A stretch of DNA of 64,000 bases from Dama dama (taxonomy: Eukaryota > Chordata > Mammalia > Artiodactyla > Cervidae). Made by a program: the position numbers and the translations under genes. Position 1 is the first letter of the stretch, and each line of letters begins with the position of its first letter. The DNA is taken from contig NC_083701.1 in NCBI RefSeq assembly GCF_033118175.1, forward strand, positions 11,427,501-11,491,500, read 5' to 3'. Of the stretch, positions 23,216 through 33,545 are shown one piece after another. The notes under the pieces are model-generated. The model was not told the DNA's origin. It did not search any database and worked only from the letters and a program-made list of their open reading frames with translations.

Positions 23216-23274
23216 CACCGGTTCTGCAAAGACTGCCCTTGGCCCAAGAGTTCTTCCTAAACTACCTCAGAAAG
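23216..23274 (+). CDS. ASAP1: ASAP1 59-nt exon (TGSAKTALGPRVLPKLPQK)
   Basis: One base completes Ser, then 19 codons read TGSAKTALGPRVLPKLPQK, then g that joins tg of the next exon to give Val. RVLPKLPQK is a basic/proline segment of possible SH3-binding type. The acceptor ttattcattag has a weak pyrimidine tract. The donor is agaaag|gtaaga. An antisense BovB fragment begins only about 15-20 bases downstream of this donor. Confidence 0.95.
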
Positions 23275-23289
23275 GTAAGATTTCTCTTT

Positions 23290-23440
23290 TTCATGCTATT
23301 TGTTGTCCGACTCTTTGCGACTGCAGAGACAGCAGCTCACCAGGCTTCCCTGTCCTTCACTAGATATCTACCGGAGTTTGCTCAAATTCTTGTCCATTTA
23401 GTCGGTGATGCTATCTAACCATCTCATCCTCTCTTTTATA
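23290..23440 (-). mobile_element. BovB 3' fragment, antisense
   Basis: Contains ttgttgtccgactctttgcg, caccaggcttccctgtcctt, gtttgctcaaattcttgtcc and gatgctatctaaccatctca. It lies immediately downstream of the ASAP1 donor at 23275. Confidence 0.85.
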
Positions 23441-23452
23441 TTTACATGTAAT

Positions 23453-23722
23453 TATACTGTCACTGTCGGAGAAGGCAATGGCACCCCACTCCAGTACTCT
23501 TGCCTGGAAAATCCCATGGACGGAGGAGCCTGGTAGGCTGCAGTCCATGGGGTCGCGAAGAGTTGGACATGACTGAGCGACTTCACTTTCACTTTTCACT
23601 TTTATGCACTGGAGAAGGAAATGGCAACCCACTCCAGTGTTCTTGCCTGGAGAATCCCAGGGATGGGGTCTCACAGAGTCGGACACGACCGAAGTGACTT
23701 AGCAGCAGTATACTGTCACTGT
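23453..23722 (+). mobile_element. BOV-A2 SINE (dimer) with 14-bp target-site duplication
   Basis: The body is 23467-23708 with two BovA units: cggagaaggcaatggcaccc and, after ttttatgca, ctggagaaggaaatggcaac. The flanking tatactgtcactgt repeats (23453-23466 and 23709-23722) are identical, which indicates a fairly recent insertion. Confidence 0.95.
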
Positions 23723-23974
23723 ATCCTCCAAGGGATCGGGGGTGTTTGTCTCTTTTGACCCCTGCTCTATCTCAGATGGCCTTGAGCAGCAGCTGACATG
23801 TAAGAGATAGGTAATTAATATTTGTTCAGTGAAGAAAAATACTTTAAGCTCAAGTTTTGTAATTAACAAATACCAAACTTTTCCTGAAAAACCAATGCTT
23901 TTTCAGAAGATCCCTCATTAGTATCCCCAGGTACCATTTCTTCTCTTGGGAACAAAATCAGAGAGACCTCAGAA

Positions 23975-24140
23975 CTGGTCCTGGCTCTCCTGCTTACTAG
24001 CTGTGAGGCCTGGGCAGGGGACTCAGAAGCTTCACTGAGCCTGAGATTCCTCACCTGTCAATGGGGCTGGGACACCTACTCCACCAGGTTTTATGAGGAC
24101 GGGGTGAGATCATACTTCAGAAAGGCTGGATTTTGCTGAT
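23975..24140 (+). repeat. MIR-like ancient SINE
   Basis: Contains cctgcttactagctgtgagg, cctgagattcctcacctgtc, aatggggctgggacacctac and tttatgaggacggggtgaga. Good sense MIR. Confidence 0.7.
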
Positions 24141-24570
24141 CAGCACCCCCACGTAGTCATTTAGCATGTTCCTCTGTCCTCTAATATTTCCTATCAGTTG
24201 AAAGTTGGATCAAGAGACCCGATCAGATGCTGCTAGTTCAGGCTTTGGCAAAACCCTTCCCAGGCGGCAGTGCGCTCTTCTGTCGAGAGGGGCAAGCCAT
24301 CCGACTGCCGGCTCCCAGTCCTCCACACCGAGATCCATTCGTGTGTCTCTGTTAAAACCCCTCCACGAGGCCGTCAGTGGTGATCAAGCTCGGCCTGTCT
24401 GCAGCCTTTGGCCCAGCTGGTTACCGTCTCTGCACTTGGCCTGTGGACACCATCCTGTTCTTATGGCACTGACAGCCCCTCCCCTCGTGTGCAGGCCCCT
24501 CGTGTTCGCAGCCTCCAGAGACTGGCTCAGGCACGGTCACTTCTCTTCTGAGTCTGCCCTCCTTCCCTGG

Positions 24571-24656
24571 GGTACCCACCTCGGCACCTCTATATCATAT
24601 ACCCAGCCAAGTGGGTACCCACCTCGGCACCTCTATATCATATACCCAGCCAAGTG
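24571..24656 (+). repeat. Perfect 43-bp tandem duplication
   Basis: Two identical units, 24571-24613 and 24614-24656, each beginning ggtacccacctcggcacc and ending acccagccaagtg. There are no mismatches by eye. Intronic. Confidence 0.95.
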
Positions 24657-24728
24657 TCCCTCCGACATCTAAGTTCCCACACACCTGCCACTGGAGTGTC
24701 TCTGCTCAGACGTCTGACAGCTTCTCAA

Positions 24729-24797
24729 CCTAAGATTTTGAAGACCCTTCACACACACACACACACACACACACAACCTAAGATTTTGAAGACCCTT

Positions 24798-24828
<31 letters not shown>

Positions 24829-24847
24829 CCTAAGATTTTGAAGACCC

Positions 24848-24925
<78 letters not shown>

Positions 24926-25242
24926 CCAGTCAAACCTGTTCCTCACCTAGCGTCCCTGTCTGTTACAGCGATATCATCCAGGTACATACAGGCACACACA
25001 CACACACACCCCCTCCAGCCAAACCTGTTCCTCACCTAGCGTCCCTGTCTGTTACAGCGATATCATCCAGGTACATACAGGCGCACACACACACACACAC
25101 CCTCCAGCCAAACCTGTTCCTCGCCCAGAGTCCCTGTCTGTTACAGTGATATCGTCCAGGTACACACGGACACACACACACACCCTCCAGCTAAACCTGT
25201 TCCTCGCCCAGTGTCCCTGTCTGTTACAGCGATATTGTGCAG

Positions 25243-25281
<39 letters not shown>

Positions 25282-25535
25282 CCAGTCAAACCTGTTCCGC
25301 CCAGTGTCCCTGTCTGTTACAGCGATATTGTGCAGGTACACACAGACACACACACAGACACACACACACACACACACCCTCCAGTCAAACCTGTTCCTCA
25401 CCCAGCGTCCCTGTCTGTTACAGCGATATCATCCAGGTTCACACAGCCACACACACACACACACACACACCCTCCAGCCAAACCTGTTCCTCGCCCAGCG
25501 TCTGTTACAGGCGATATTGTCCAGGTCCAAGTGAT
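24729..25535 (+). repeat. Composite minisatellite with embedded (CA)n arrays
   Basis: Three units of the form cctaagattttgaagaccct-tcac(ac)n are followed by seven units that begin cctccag(t/c)caaacctgtt, pass through gtccctgtctgttacagcga and end tccaggta followed by (CA)n. The second family starts at about 24923, 25012, 25101, 25183, 25279, 25378 and 25471. The longest (CA)n run spans about 24850-24922. Unit length varies mainly through the CA tracts. Confidence 0.93.
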
Positions 25536-26003
25536 TGGATCTTAAACCTAGGAGAGAAGCCCAGCTCCTTCCTCCCATGCCGCTCCTCCATCCACACACA
25601 CTGTTGGTTCCCCGTTGGTTGTATCCTCCCGGGTCTCCCCTCTCACCGTGGTCTCCCGGACCGTCCTCTCCTGTCTGGACTCTGCAGCCTCCTCCCTGGT
25701 CTTCCTGCGTCCACCCTGGCCCTGCAGTCTTCCCCAGCAGAAGAGCCAGGGTGCTCCATGTTCCATCAGTGGCTCCTGCCCCTCCCATCCAGCGCGTCCG
25801 TCTCACCCAGGAAGCAGGCAGAGTCCCGGTGTGTTTCTAAGCCTCCTCAGCCTGAGGCACAGGATGTCTGTGATGCTGAGAGGGACAGGCTGCAGCGCCT
25901 TCTCCTGCCCACCCATCCTCATCCCCAGCGCCCGCTGGCGCTTCCGCATGGACTGTCCTGACCACACCACACTCTTTCCCTCCCAAACATGACTTACTTT
26001 TTA

Positions 26004-26223
26004 AATCCTTTGAAAGTGTTAGTTGCTCAGTCATGTCCAACTCTTTGCAACCCCATGGACTGTAGCCCTCTAGGATCCTCTGTCCATGGGACTCTCCAGG
26101 CAAAAATTCTGGAGTGGGTTGCCATTCCTTTCTCCAGGGGATCTGCCCAACCCAGGGATCAAACCTGGGTCTCCTGCTTTGCAGGTGGATTCTTTACGGT
26201 CTGAGCCACCAGGGAATCCTTTG
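26004..26223 (-). mobile_element. Bov-tA SINE, antisense, with target-site duplication
   Basis: The body is about 26013-26214: gttgctcagtcatgtccaac, ccatggactgtagccctcta, ccagggatcaaacctgggtc and ctttacggtctgagccacca. Flanked by aatcctttg at 26004-26012 and 26215-26223. Confidence 0.93.
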
Positions 26224-26724
26224 GGCTCCTTGTAAAGGGCTTAGTGAAAGCCTTCTCAGCTGGGGATGGACAGCTGCATGGAGCCATTTGTTTAAAGAGT
26301 TTTAAAAGGCAGTCGTATAGAAACTTCAGGGGACTCTCCAATATGAACAGAGTCGTGGTAGTGTTGGGCTGTGATGCAGGCCTTGGTCCCTTACATTCTT
26401 CCCTAGTTGTCATCACAGTGAAAGTCCAGCCCTGCATCCTGGGTTTTTCCACTTAGGATTCTGCCATCGAGCAGCTGCCATCCTCTGCTTGGTGCCCCCT
26501 TTTGTTGGAAACATGAGCTGAGAGCATGCGGGCTCTTTCTTCATCTTCCTCCTCCTTCTAGGTTATGTCCTTAGAGCCTGTTCTCAGAAACAGAACCATC
26601 ACAGTCCAGGACAGTGTTTCAGCACCTGAGCTCTCTGTCACGCTGCTGTTCAAAGGGCCGAATCTGTTTGTTTCCAGCCAACCTTGCCGGCATGAACCAG
26701 CTGCACCATAACCCCTCGGGTCTC

Positions 26725-26847
26725 TTTCTTATTTTTCGACCATGCCATGCAGCATGCAGGATTCTAGTTCCCCGACCAGGGATCAAACCCACATCCCCTG
26801 CAGTGGAAGTGTAGCGTCTTAACCACTGGACCACCAAGGAAGCTCCA
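26725..26847 (-). repeat. CHR-type SINE, antisense
   Basis: Contains accatgccatgcagcatgca, ttccccgaccagggatcaaa, tggaagtgtagcgtcttaac and cactggaccaccaaggaagc. Confidence 0.85.
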
Positions 26848-26957
26848 GGGATGGAGTAGAATTCTCACTCCTCTCTCGTTCTTGATGTCCTCACTCGAGC
26901 AGCGTGGTCTGTGTCGTCCAGCTTGGGGGGAAATTTGCTTCTCTGCCCATCAGAGTT

Positions 26958-27372
26958 AAGAATGTAGCTTAGCATACTAACGCATATATATGGAATTTAA
27001 AAAGATGGTAACGATAACCCTATATGCAAAACAGAAAAAGAGACACAGATGGACAGAACAGACTTTTGGACTCTGTGGGAGAAGGCGAGGGTGGGATGTT
27101 CAGAGAGAACAGCATTGAAACAGGTATACTATCAAGGGTGAAACAGATCACCAGCCCAGGTTGGATGCATGAGACGGGTGTTCAGGGCTGGTGCACTGGG
27201 AAGACCCAGAGGGATGGGATGGAGAGGGAGGCGGGAGGGGGGATCGGGATGGGGAACACATGTAAATCCATGGCTGATTCATGTCAATGTATGGCAATAA
27301 CCACTACAATATTGTAAAGTAATTAGCCTCCAACGAATAAAAATAAATGGAAAAAAAAAGAATGTAGCTTAG
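26958..27372 (+). mobile_element. 5'-truncated artiodactyl L1 with 15-bp target-site duplication
   Basis: The insert 26973-27357 is L1 3' UTR (aaaacagaaaaagagacaca, gatggggaacacatgtaaat, aattagcctccaacgaataa) ending in poly-A. It is flanked by identical 15-bp direct repeats aagaatgtagcttag at 26958-26972 and 27358-27372. The perfect duplication suggests a young insertion. Confidence 0.94.
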
Positions 27373-27535
27373 GCACTTCGCTAGTAGTCTAGTGGCTAAG
27401 GCTTCACATTCCTAATGTGGAGGGCCCAAGTTCGATCCTTGGGTCAGGAAAAATCTCAAATGCCACAACTAAGGTCAAATGATGAAACTTAAGACCTGGC
27501 ACAGACAAATAAATAAATAAATACTTTTTTAAAAA
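27373..27535 (+). repeat. tRNA-derived SINE (CHR-like)
   Basis: Contains gcacttcgctagtagtctag, tggctaaggcttcacattcc, aagttcgatccttgggtcag (box B), a diverged body ending gacctggcacagac and an (AAAT)n/A-rich tail. Confidence 0.75.
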
Positions 27536-28894
27536 AAGAATGAAGTTCACAAAGGACTTTGAATTAGAGAGGGGAAAACACAAAATCATCTTGGAAATAA
27601 AATAGTCAGAGGAGAGACTTCTTTAGAGGGGAGAGTGTCTCTTTTCATATTTCTTCGTAGTATAAAATTAACCTATATTCATTGTAGATACTAAAAATGC
27701 AAAGAAGTGTAAAGAAAATACAAACCGCCCAAAGTCTCGCCACCCAGGATAAAGCAACTTAGTCAGCCCTTTCAGTCTTTTTCCTACGATTTTTTTATGT
27801 CACTGTTTAAGCTGGTTTTTGTCATACAGTGAATCAAGAGCCCTTTCCATGAGATTAATTATACTCTTACTGGCTGCGCAGTACTCCGTTATCTGATAGC
27901 TGGCGGTGTTAAGTAGTCTGTCCTCTTCCACGTCCACCCAGTTCACAGTTTTCTTTCACTATAAACAGCATCATGCTGAACACCCTGGCACAGGCACGTG
28001 CCCTGGCTTTGATCCCTTTTTTGGGGAACCGGAGTTGCCTGTTTGGGCGGCCCAGCACTTCCTCATAGTTTCTGTTCCCCCATAAGTGTGGCTCAGGGCT
28101 AGGCTTTTCAGCCCCTCTGCCTCGGGGGATTCCCCCAGCTGTTCCCCCATCACCCCCTGACTCAGACTTTTGTTTACCCCAGTCTGGTCTTGACTTCCAA
28201 GAGAGGAATCCGATGGGCCTGCTGTCACTTTCTGAACTGTGCCACGTCGGCTGAAGCTCACCAGCCAGCCCGGGAGCAGGGTGCCTTTGAATTTGAGTTC
28301 CTTAGGAAGGGACGTGGCTGGGCAGGCCCCGAGCAGGGACAGCTGCAGTGTAGCTCGTGACAGTTTGCAATACTGGGATTTGTCTTTTCTTTTAAAAAAA
28401 AAAATTTTTTTAGGAGTCTCTCTCTGAGTGTTGTGTCTTTAGAATACAGTTCTTAGTTTGGCTACGTCAGTGTGCTTCAGTCAGCTGTGTCCCCACTGAG
28501 CACATACAATGCGCTTGGTGAATCTAGGCCTCAAGGAACTTTGTCTCAGCAACAGTGATGATATGCCATAATATTCTGATATTGTACCTAGAGTCTACCT
28601 CGTCCTGTTGGCATGTTCGTCATGTCAGCTTGTGTTTTAGAGATGAGGAGGGTGAGGGGGTTTGTAACCTGCTCAGGGTCACACAACTAGGAACTGAGTG
28701 GTGGAGCCCAACTTGGAGACATGTCCTAAGTTCCACTGGTTAGAGCTGTGCGAAGGTTCAGACCGTAGAATCTCCAAGCGATGGAGTCCTACACAGCCAT
28801 TAAAGAGGAGGAGGAGGAACTGACTTATCGATAGAAATTCTCCCAAGCATTTTAAATGGGAAAAAACCAAAGTTGTAGGCGTATGTTGTGTGTG

Positions 28895-29000
28895 TGTATG
28901 AGTGAGTGAGTGTGAGTCGTTCAGTCATATCCGACTCTGCGACCCCATGGATTAGAGCAAGCGAGAATACTTGAGTGGGTTGCCATTTCCTTCTCCATTG
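28895..29000 (-). repeat. Bov-tA SINE, antisense, truncated
   Basis: Contains agtcgttcagtcatatccga, ctctgcgaccccatggatta and gagtgggttgccatttcctt. The tRNA-like head is missing. Confidence 0.8.
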
Positions 29001-29549
29001 TATGTATTGTAGTCCTATGTTAACAGAAATTCTCCCGAATATATTATATGGGAAACAAAGTTGCAGGCAGTGTACGTGTTGTAGTCCCATTTAATGTATT
29101 TGTTGTAGTCCCAGGTTTTTAAAGATAATTCATATATACATGCATGGGCACCACTAAAAAGGAACAGAGTTGACCTCAAAGGGGTGGTAGGTGGGAGTGG
29201 TGATAGGAGAAACTTTTTCCCTCTTACACAGTATGTATATCATATGAAACGTGAGAAATTCGAATGATGCCACTATAGAGCGGAATAGGATGCAGCATTA
29301 AAAGTATATGCTTAGTACTAATGAACAGTTTTTAGTACCATGGTGAATACTCTTGCTGAAACAGTATATAGATAAGAGCAGATAGATGCTTTATCTATGA
29401 AAAATACATAGAAAAGTCCAGAAGGAAATTATACCAAAGTATTTCAAATGGCTACATTTACTCAGTAGACTTATGGAAAACTTCTCCTTTTTAACTCTAC
29501 ACCTTTCAGTTTTCTATAATCTGTATTATGTGTATGAAAAAGGGAGAGT

Positions 29550-29640
29550 ATCCATGGCTGATTCTTGTCAATGTATGACACGACCCACTTCAGTATTGTA
29601 AGGTAATCAGCCTCCAACTAATAAAAATAAATGAAAAAAA
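29550..29640 (+). mobile_element. Artiodactyl L1 3' end
   Basis: Contains atccatggctgattcttgtc, aatgtatgacacgacccact and aatcagcctccaactaataa, followed by a long A/T-rich tail to about 29715. Confidence 0.85.
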
Positions 29641-29711
29641 CAAAAAAATAAAAAAAAATTTAAAAAATCATCCTAAAAAAATAAATAAATAAATAAATTT
29701 TAAAAAAAGAA

Positions 29712-29858
29712 AAAGTGAGAGTGTTAGTCACTCAATCATGTCTTAACTCTTTGCGACCCTGTGGACTGTAGCCCACCAGGATCCTCCGTCCATGGAATTT
29801 TCGAGGCAACAATACTGGAGTGAGTTGCCATTCCCTTCTGCAGAGGATCTATCATGTG
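29712..29858 (-). repeat. Bov-tA SINE, antisense, truncated
   Basis: Contains gagagtgttagtcactcaat, tgtggactgtagcccaccag, gatcctccgtccatggaatt and ttgccattcccttctgcaga. The tRNA head is absent. Confidence 0.88.
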
Positions 29859-30111
29859 TATAGTTGTGGTTTTCTGTTTTTGTTTTTTTTACTTCTGGGT
29901 TCGTTTGGATGTCCTGTTCTTATATAACTGAGGCATAAGATCGTCCATTGTAAGGTGGATGCCTCCAGGCTTCCAACTTTCACCTTGTTTTAAAAGCAGG
30001 CAAAAAAAAAAAGGCAGGCCAATTCATGTGGGGTCTGGGCCTGCGACTGCCTGGGGCGCTCGCTCAGGGTGGGTTCTGCTCCTGACCCCTCTCTCTGGTC
30101 ACCTCCCGCAG

Positions 30112-30593
30112 TGGCACTAAGGAAAACAGATACCAGCCATCATCTCTCCCTTGACAAAGCCAACATCCCGCCTGAGATCTTCCAGAAGTCGTCCCAGTTG
30201 GCAGAGTTACCACAGAAGCCGCCACCCGGGGACCTGCCCCCGAAGCCCACGGAACTGGCTCCCAAACCCCCCATCGGAGACTTGCCACCTAAGCCAGGCG
30301 AGCTGCCCCCCAAGCCGCAGCTGGGCGACCTACCCCCCAAGCCCCAGCTTGCAGACTTGCCCCCCAAGCCCCAGGTGAAGGACCTGCCTCCCAAGCCACA
30401 ACTGGGGGAGCTGCTGGCGAAACCCCAGACGGGAGACGCCTCGCCCAAGGCCCAGCCACCGCCGGAGCTCGCCCCCAAGTCACACCCGGCGGACCTGTCC
30501 CCGAACGTCCCCAAGCAGGCGTCTGAGGACACCAATGACCTCACGCCCACCCTGCCAGAGACGCCTGTGCCGCTGCCCAGGAAGATCAACACG
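30112..30593 (+). CDS. ASAP1: ASAP1 large proline-rich exon with tandem LPPKP repeats
   Basis: The exon is 482 nt: two bases complete Val, then 160 codons ending KINT. It opens ALRKTDTSHHLSLDKANIPP, followed by tandem 8-10-residue repeats of the type (D/E)LPPKPQLG (from QKPPPGDLPPKPTELAPKP through PPKPQLGELLAKPQTGD). It ends DLTPTLPETPVPLPRKINT, a further PxxP/PLPRK motif. Role (family knowledge): adaptor region for SH3 partners; the repeats themselves are characteristic of ASAP1. The acceptor is cacctcccgcag and the donor is acacg|gtgagt. The segment between LSPNV and KQASED is a few residues shorter than I remember in rodent/human ASAP1. The codons are very GC- and C-rich, as expected for PPKP tandem repeats. 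Confidence 0.97.
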
Positions 30594-32353
30594 GTGAGTG
30601 GTGCTCGTAAACCCAGGCACGTGCCCACCCCGCCGGCCGGGGGTCAGGTGTCGTGGGGGGCACAGGGCCCCGGGGGTTGAGACCGGGCTGTGGACCCCAG
30701 CAGACAGGCATCAGGACCTGCCTGCCCTGTGACCACGGGGCCGTGGCCAGCTCCTCGCCTGCCCTGAACCTCGGTCTCCTTCATGGAAAGGGGCTAGAAC
30801 GCTGCCTGGGTTCATGGGCAACGAAATGCAGGGAAGTACGAGCAGTGCCCAGCAAGTGGTCGCTCTTGTCTGTGATCCTGGAACCAGGGGACTTTCCTTT
30901 CCCAGGGTCCAGGGAAGCGGTCTCAGACCGCAGCTTCTCTCTGCACCTTCCTGGAGGAGGTGGGCACATGGTCCAAAGAGACTTGTACCAACCAACGTAG
31001 CTTGGTTTGAAGTCGCCCAACCCTTCATTTTCACAACATGCCTTCTACTCTATATGTCCTTTTTACTTTAAACATGCCTTTCCCTCCCCACCCCCCCCCC
31101 GCCAAAAATATTTTTTTGGAAAAATGAAGCCCTGGAAGATGCACATGTGTTGTCTGTCCTGCCCACGCCACACCCCCACAGGGATGGGAGCACCCTGGTT
31201 TAAGGAACACAGTTAGCGGGGGGACCAAAAGCCTTGCTCACATCTTCCCGTGATAAAGCAGCATTGTGATAAAAGTGTGTCCCTTCAATACTAAAGGAAA
31301 GGTGAGAATAGTGAAACCGACCCTCTCCCGAGTGGGAGCTCACAAGCATGTTCAGCTGCTGCGGCTTGCCCTTCACCAGGCTCTTGAGAAGCCTGAGCAC
31401 CACCCGTGGCCTTGATGTACACAATTCCAGCCTGGGCTACTGCACTCTTCACTGTTTTATTATCTCATTTAACCGTCCTTGTTATGAATGGTCACACACA
31501 GGTCTTCCAGTTTGCTCACAGAGTCAGAGCTGAAAAGACTTAAGATCTCGACTGGCCATAGCCCTCGGCTTCTCAGACCCCACCAGCTCTGGCTTAGCCC
31601 GGGGAGGGGAATTGTAGAAGCAAATGGGTCATCAGAGAGAGTGAGGGAGGAAACCATCGAACCAAGAAGAAAAGCACTTGACCCCAAGCTTTGAGCATGA
31701 CGGCTTGCTTTCTTTTATTCCTAATTATTTAATAAGCCAGGCGCCAGAAACATCCTTTGGAAGGTCAGTTCTCTATTTCCATCTTCCTGTTTGCAGAGAA
31801 CTGGAAATCTAACAACTAAAAGCTCGAATCAACATGGGTCAGAAACTAAAAGGTTTAGGGGAACTGCCTGGAGGCCCCCGCCCCCGCCCCGGGCTCCCCT
31901 GCTCTGTTTAAGCAGTGTGTGCTGACACGGCGCTTTGCATGAGGGGCTGAGAAATGTGTCTATGCTGCATGTGTTTGGTCTGCTTTACATCATGTTTCCC
32001 CAAACCATTTTTAGATTCTGCTGTCATCCGTGCAGGCTGCCGTGGGGCGGGGCGGGGCCGGGCACTTTGCTTGTTTCTGGTGAAGCTGGATTTTGATCCC
32101 TTACCCGTGATGTTTGCTCTCAGATGGAAGTCATCAGTGGTTACCCGCCCCTCCCCACTCTCACTGGGCTCCCCTGCTGCCCTGGGCGGAGGGGGGCCCT
32201 CCTGTCTGGAGAGCACCCAGGGCTGGGGGCCCTCCCCACTTTCATCAGGGAGAAACTGAGGCTCGGCGAGGTGAAGCCACTCGCCCAGGGTCAGCCTGTC
32301 CTCCTTTCCCTTCAGTCTGTCCTGTGAGCTAAAACCCCGCTGCTTTCTTGAAG
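30594..32353 (+). other. ASAP1: ASAP1 intron (~1.8 kb)
   Basis: Runs from gtgagt to tgctttcttgaag. Mostly unique. A MIR-like trace lies at about 30740-30850 and a C-rich run (ccccaccccccccccgcc) at about 31088-31105. No Bov SINE recognised. Confidence 0.75.
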
Positions 32354-32476
32354 GGGAAGAGCAAGGTGAGGCGAGTGAAGACCATCTACGACTGCCAGGC
32401 GGACAACGATGATGAGCTGACCTTCATGGAGGGCGAGGTGATCGTGGTCACCGGGGAGGAGGACCAGGAGTGGTGG
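32354..32476 (+). CDS. ASAP1: ASAP1 exon, N-terminal two thirds of the SH3 domain
   Basis: 41 codons, phase 0-0: GKSKVRRVKTIYDCQADNDD then ELTFMEGEVIVVTGEEDQEWW. SH3 hallmarks are visible: TIYDC (ALYDY equivalent), the acidic RT loop QADNDDELTF, the n-Src/GEEDQ loop, and the WW pair that contributes to the ligand groove. Family knowledge: the ASAP1 SH3 binds FAK and other PxxP ligands and targets the GAP to focal adhesions. The acceptor is cttgaag (a rather purine-interrupted tract). The donor is gtggtgg|gtatgt. Confidence 0.97.
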
Positions 32477-32697
32477 GTATGTACCAGCCGTGTGGCGCTG
32501 TCCGTGGTCAGCCCGCACACGCGCCAGGAGGACAGTGCCTGGCCTGCCTCCTAGCCGGGAGCTTTGAAACCGGCTCAGGAAGGTTCCCTTGTCACACGGC
32601 AGCCTGTGGGCCACAGGTACTTTCTAGCTTTTCAGATGCAAAACTGAAGCTCATTCAACACTGGCCCAGCCAGCTCTGCTCAGGCCTTGCCCTTCAA

Positions 32698-32735
32698 CAC
32701 CACCACCACCACCACCACACACACACACACACGTA
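32698..32735 (+). repeat. (CAC)n / (CA)n microsatellite
   Basis: A run of about seven CAC units passes directly into alternating (CA)n, then cgtacacacatgtgtgcaca-type purine/pyrimidine alternation to about 32770. Confidence 0.95.
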
Positions 32736-33318
32736 CACACATGTGTGCACACACGTACATGCCTGCACACACATCCCCACCACACATCCTCAGGTTACAT
32801 CTTCATCCAGCCTGCAGTTCTCTGTCAGGAGGATCCCTGCCTCACATGACTTCAGGGGGGGATTCGAGGAGACCATCTGTGACAGCTCCTTTTCCACTAA
32901 AAATCTGCTGCCCAGGTGTCAGGAAGGAGAGGCAGTCCTGTCCTCCCACCGCGGCCTGGGAGCTGCCCGGGTCCTGGGTGGCTGCAGGGGACCCGACATG
33001 TCCACGGCTGTCCAGGCTGTCAGGGGAGGAAGCCTCCGGCGGCCCTGCCAGACAGAGGGGCAGCAGGCGGACACCTCCGAGTCAATCACTCCCCACCCCC
33101 GGCATGGAAGTTCGGCTTCCTTGGCAGCTAGAGCCCCATCCTGCCCAGAGGGCCCGGCCCTGTGTGCCGAGAAAGGGACCTGTGTTCACCGCTGAGCCCA
33201 GAGCCTGCTAATGCCCAGAAACACATACACACCGGCACACTCGTGGCCCTTCGCCTTTCCTCCCCCGGGCCCAGACCGTGACTCCAGACTCGCGGTCACA
33301 GCCGTCGGGACGCTTCTT

Positions 33319-33545
33319 AGGCCACAGCAGTGGTTCAGCCGGGGCAGTCTCGCCCTCCAGGCACGTGTGGCAACATCTAGAAACATTCTGATGGTCAGGG
33401 CCTGGCCGGGGCAGGTGCTGCTGGCCTCCGGGGTGGGGGGAGCCAAGGCCTCTGCTGAGCGTCCTATGACGCGTGGAGGAGCCTCCACCACAAAGAACCC
33501 CCTGCCCCAAATGTCAGGAGCACTGCGGTTGACAAACCAGAGGCC
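33319..33545. repeat. Ancient mammalian MITE-like repeat
   Basis: Contains gcagtggttcagccggggca, tggcaacatctagaaacatt, ctgctgagcgtcctatgacg and caaatgtcaggagcactgcg, then gttgacaaacc. The ends are roughly complementary (cagtggttcag / gcggttgacaaacc). I recognise it as a common mammalian DNA-transposon relic but cannot name the family with confidence. Confidence 0.55.

Larger units (their letters stand above)
23275..30111 (+). other. ASAP1: ASAP1 intron (~6.8 kb), repeat-rich
   Basis: Runs from gtaaga to acctcccgcag. Contents in order: BovB fragment (23290-23440), BOV-A2 (23467-23708), MIR (23975-24140), 43-bp tandem duplication (24571-24656), composite CA minisatellite (24729-25535), Bov-tA (26013-26214), CHR (26725-26847), L1 (26973-27357), CHR-like SINE (27373-27535), truncated Bov-tA (28895-29000), L1 end (29550-29640) and Bov-tA (29712-29858). 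Stretches 27550-28880 and 29010-29540 show nothing recognisable. Confidence 0.8.

Noticed and set aside
24729..25535. Possible CRISPR-like regular repeat/spacer array
   Set aside because: The locus is in a mammalian genome, units are joined by (CA)n rather than unique spacers, and repeats show minisatellite drift.
24838..25961. Open frames rich in His-Thr or Val-Cys over 24.8-25.9 kb
   Set aside because: Translations of (CA)n/(GT)n microsatellite arrays, not genes.
30140..30628. 162-codon minus-strand frame opposite the ASAP1 proline-rich exon
   Set aside because: Shadow of the tandem LPPKP-coding repeats on the other strand.
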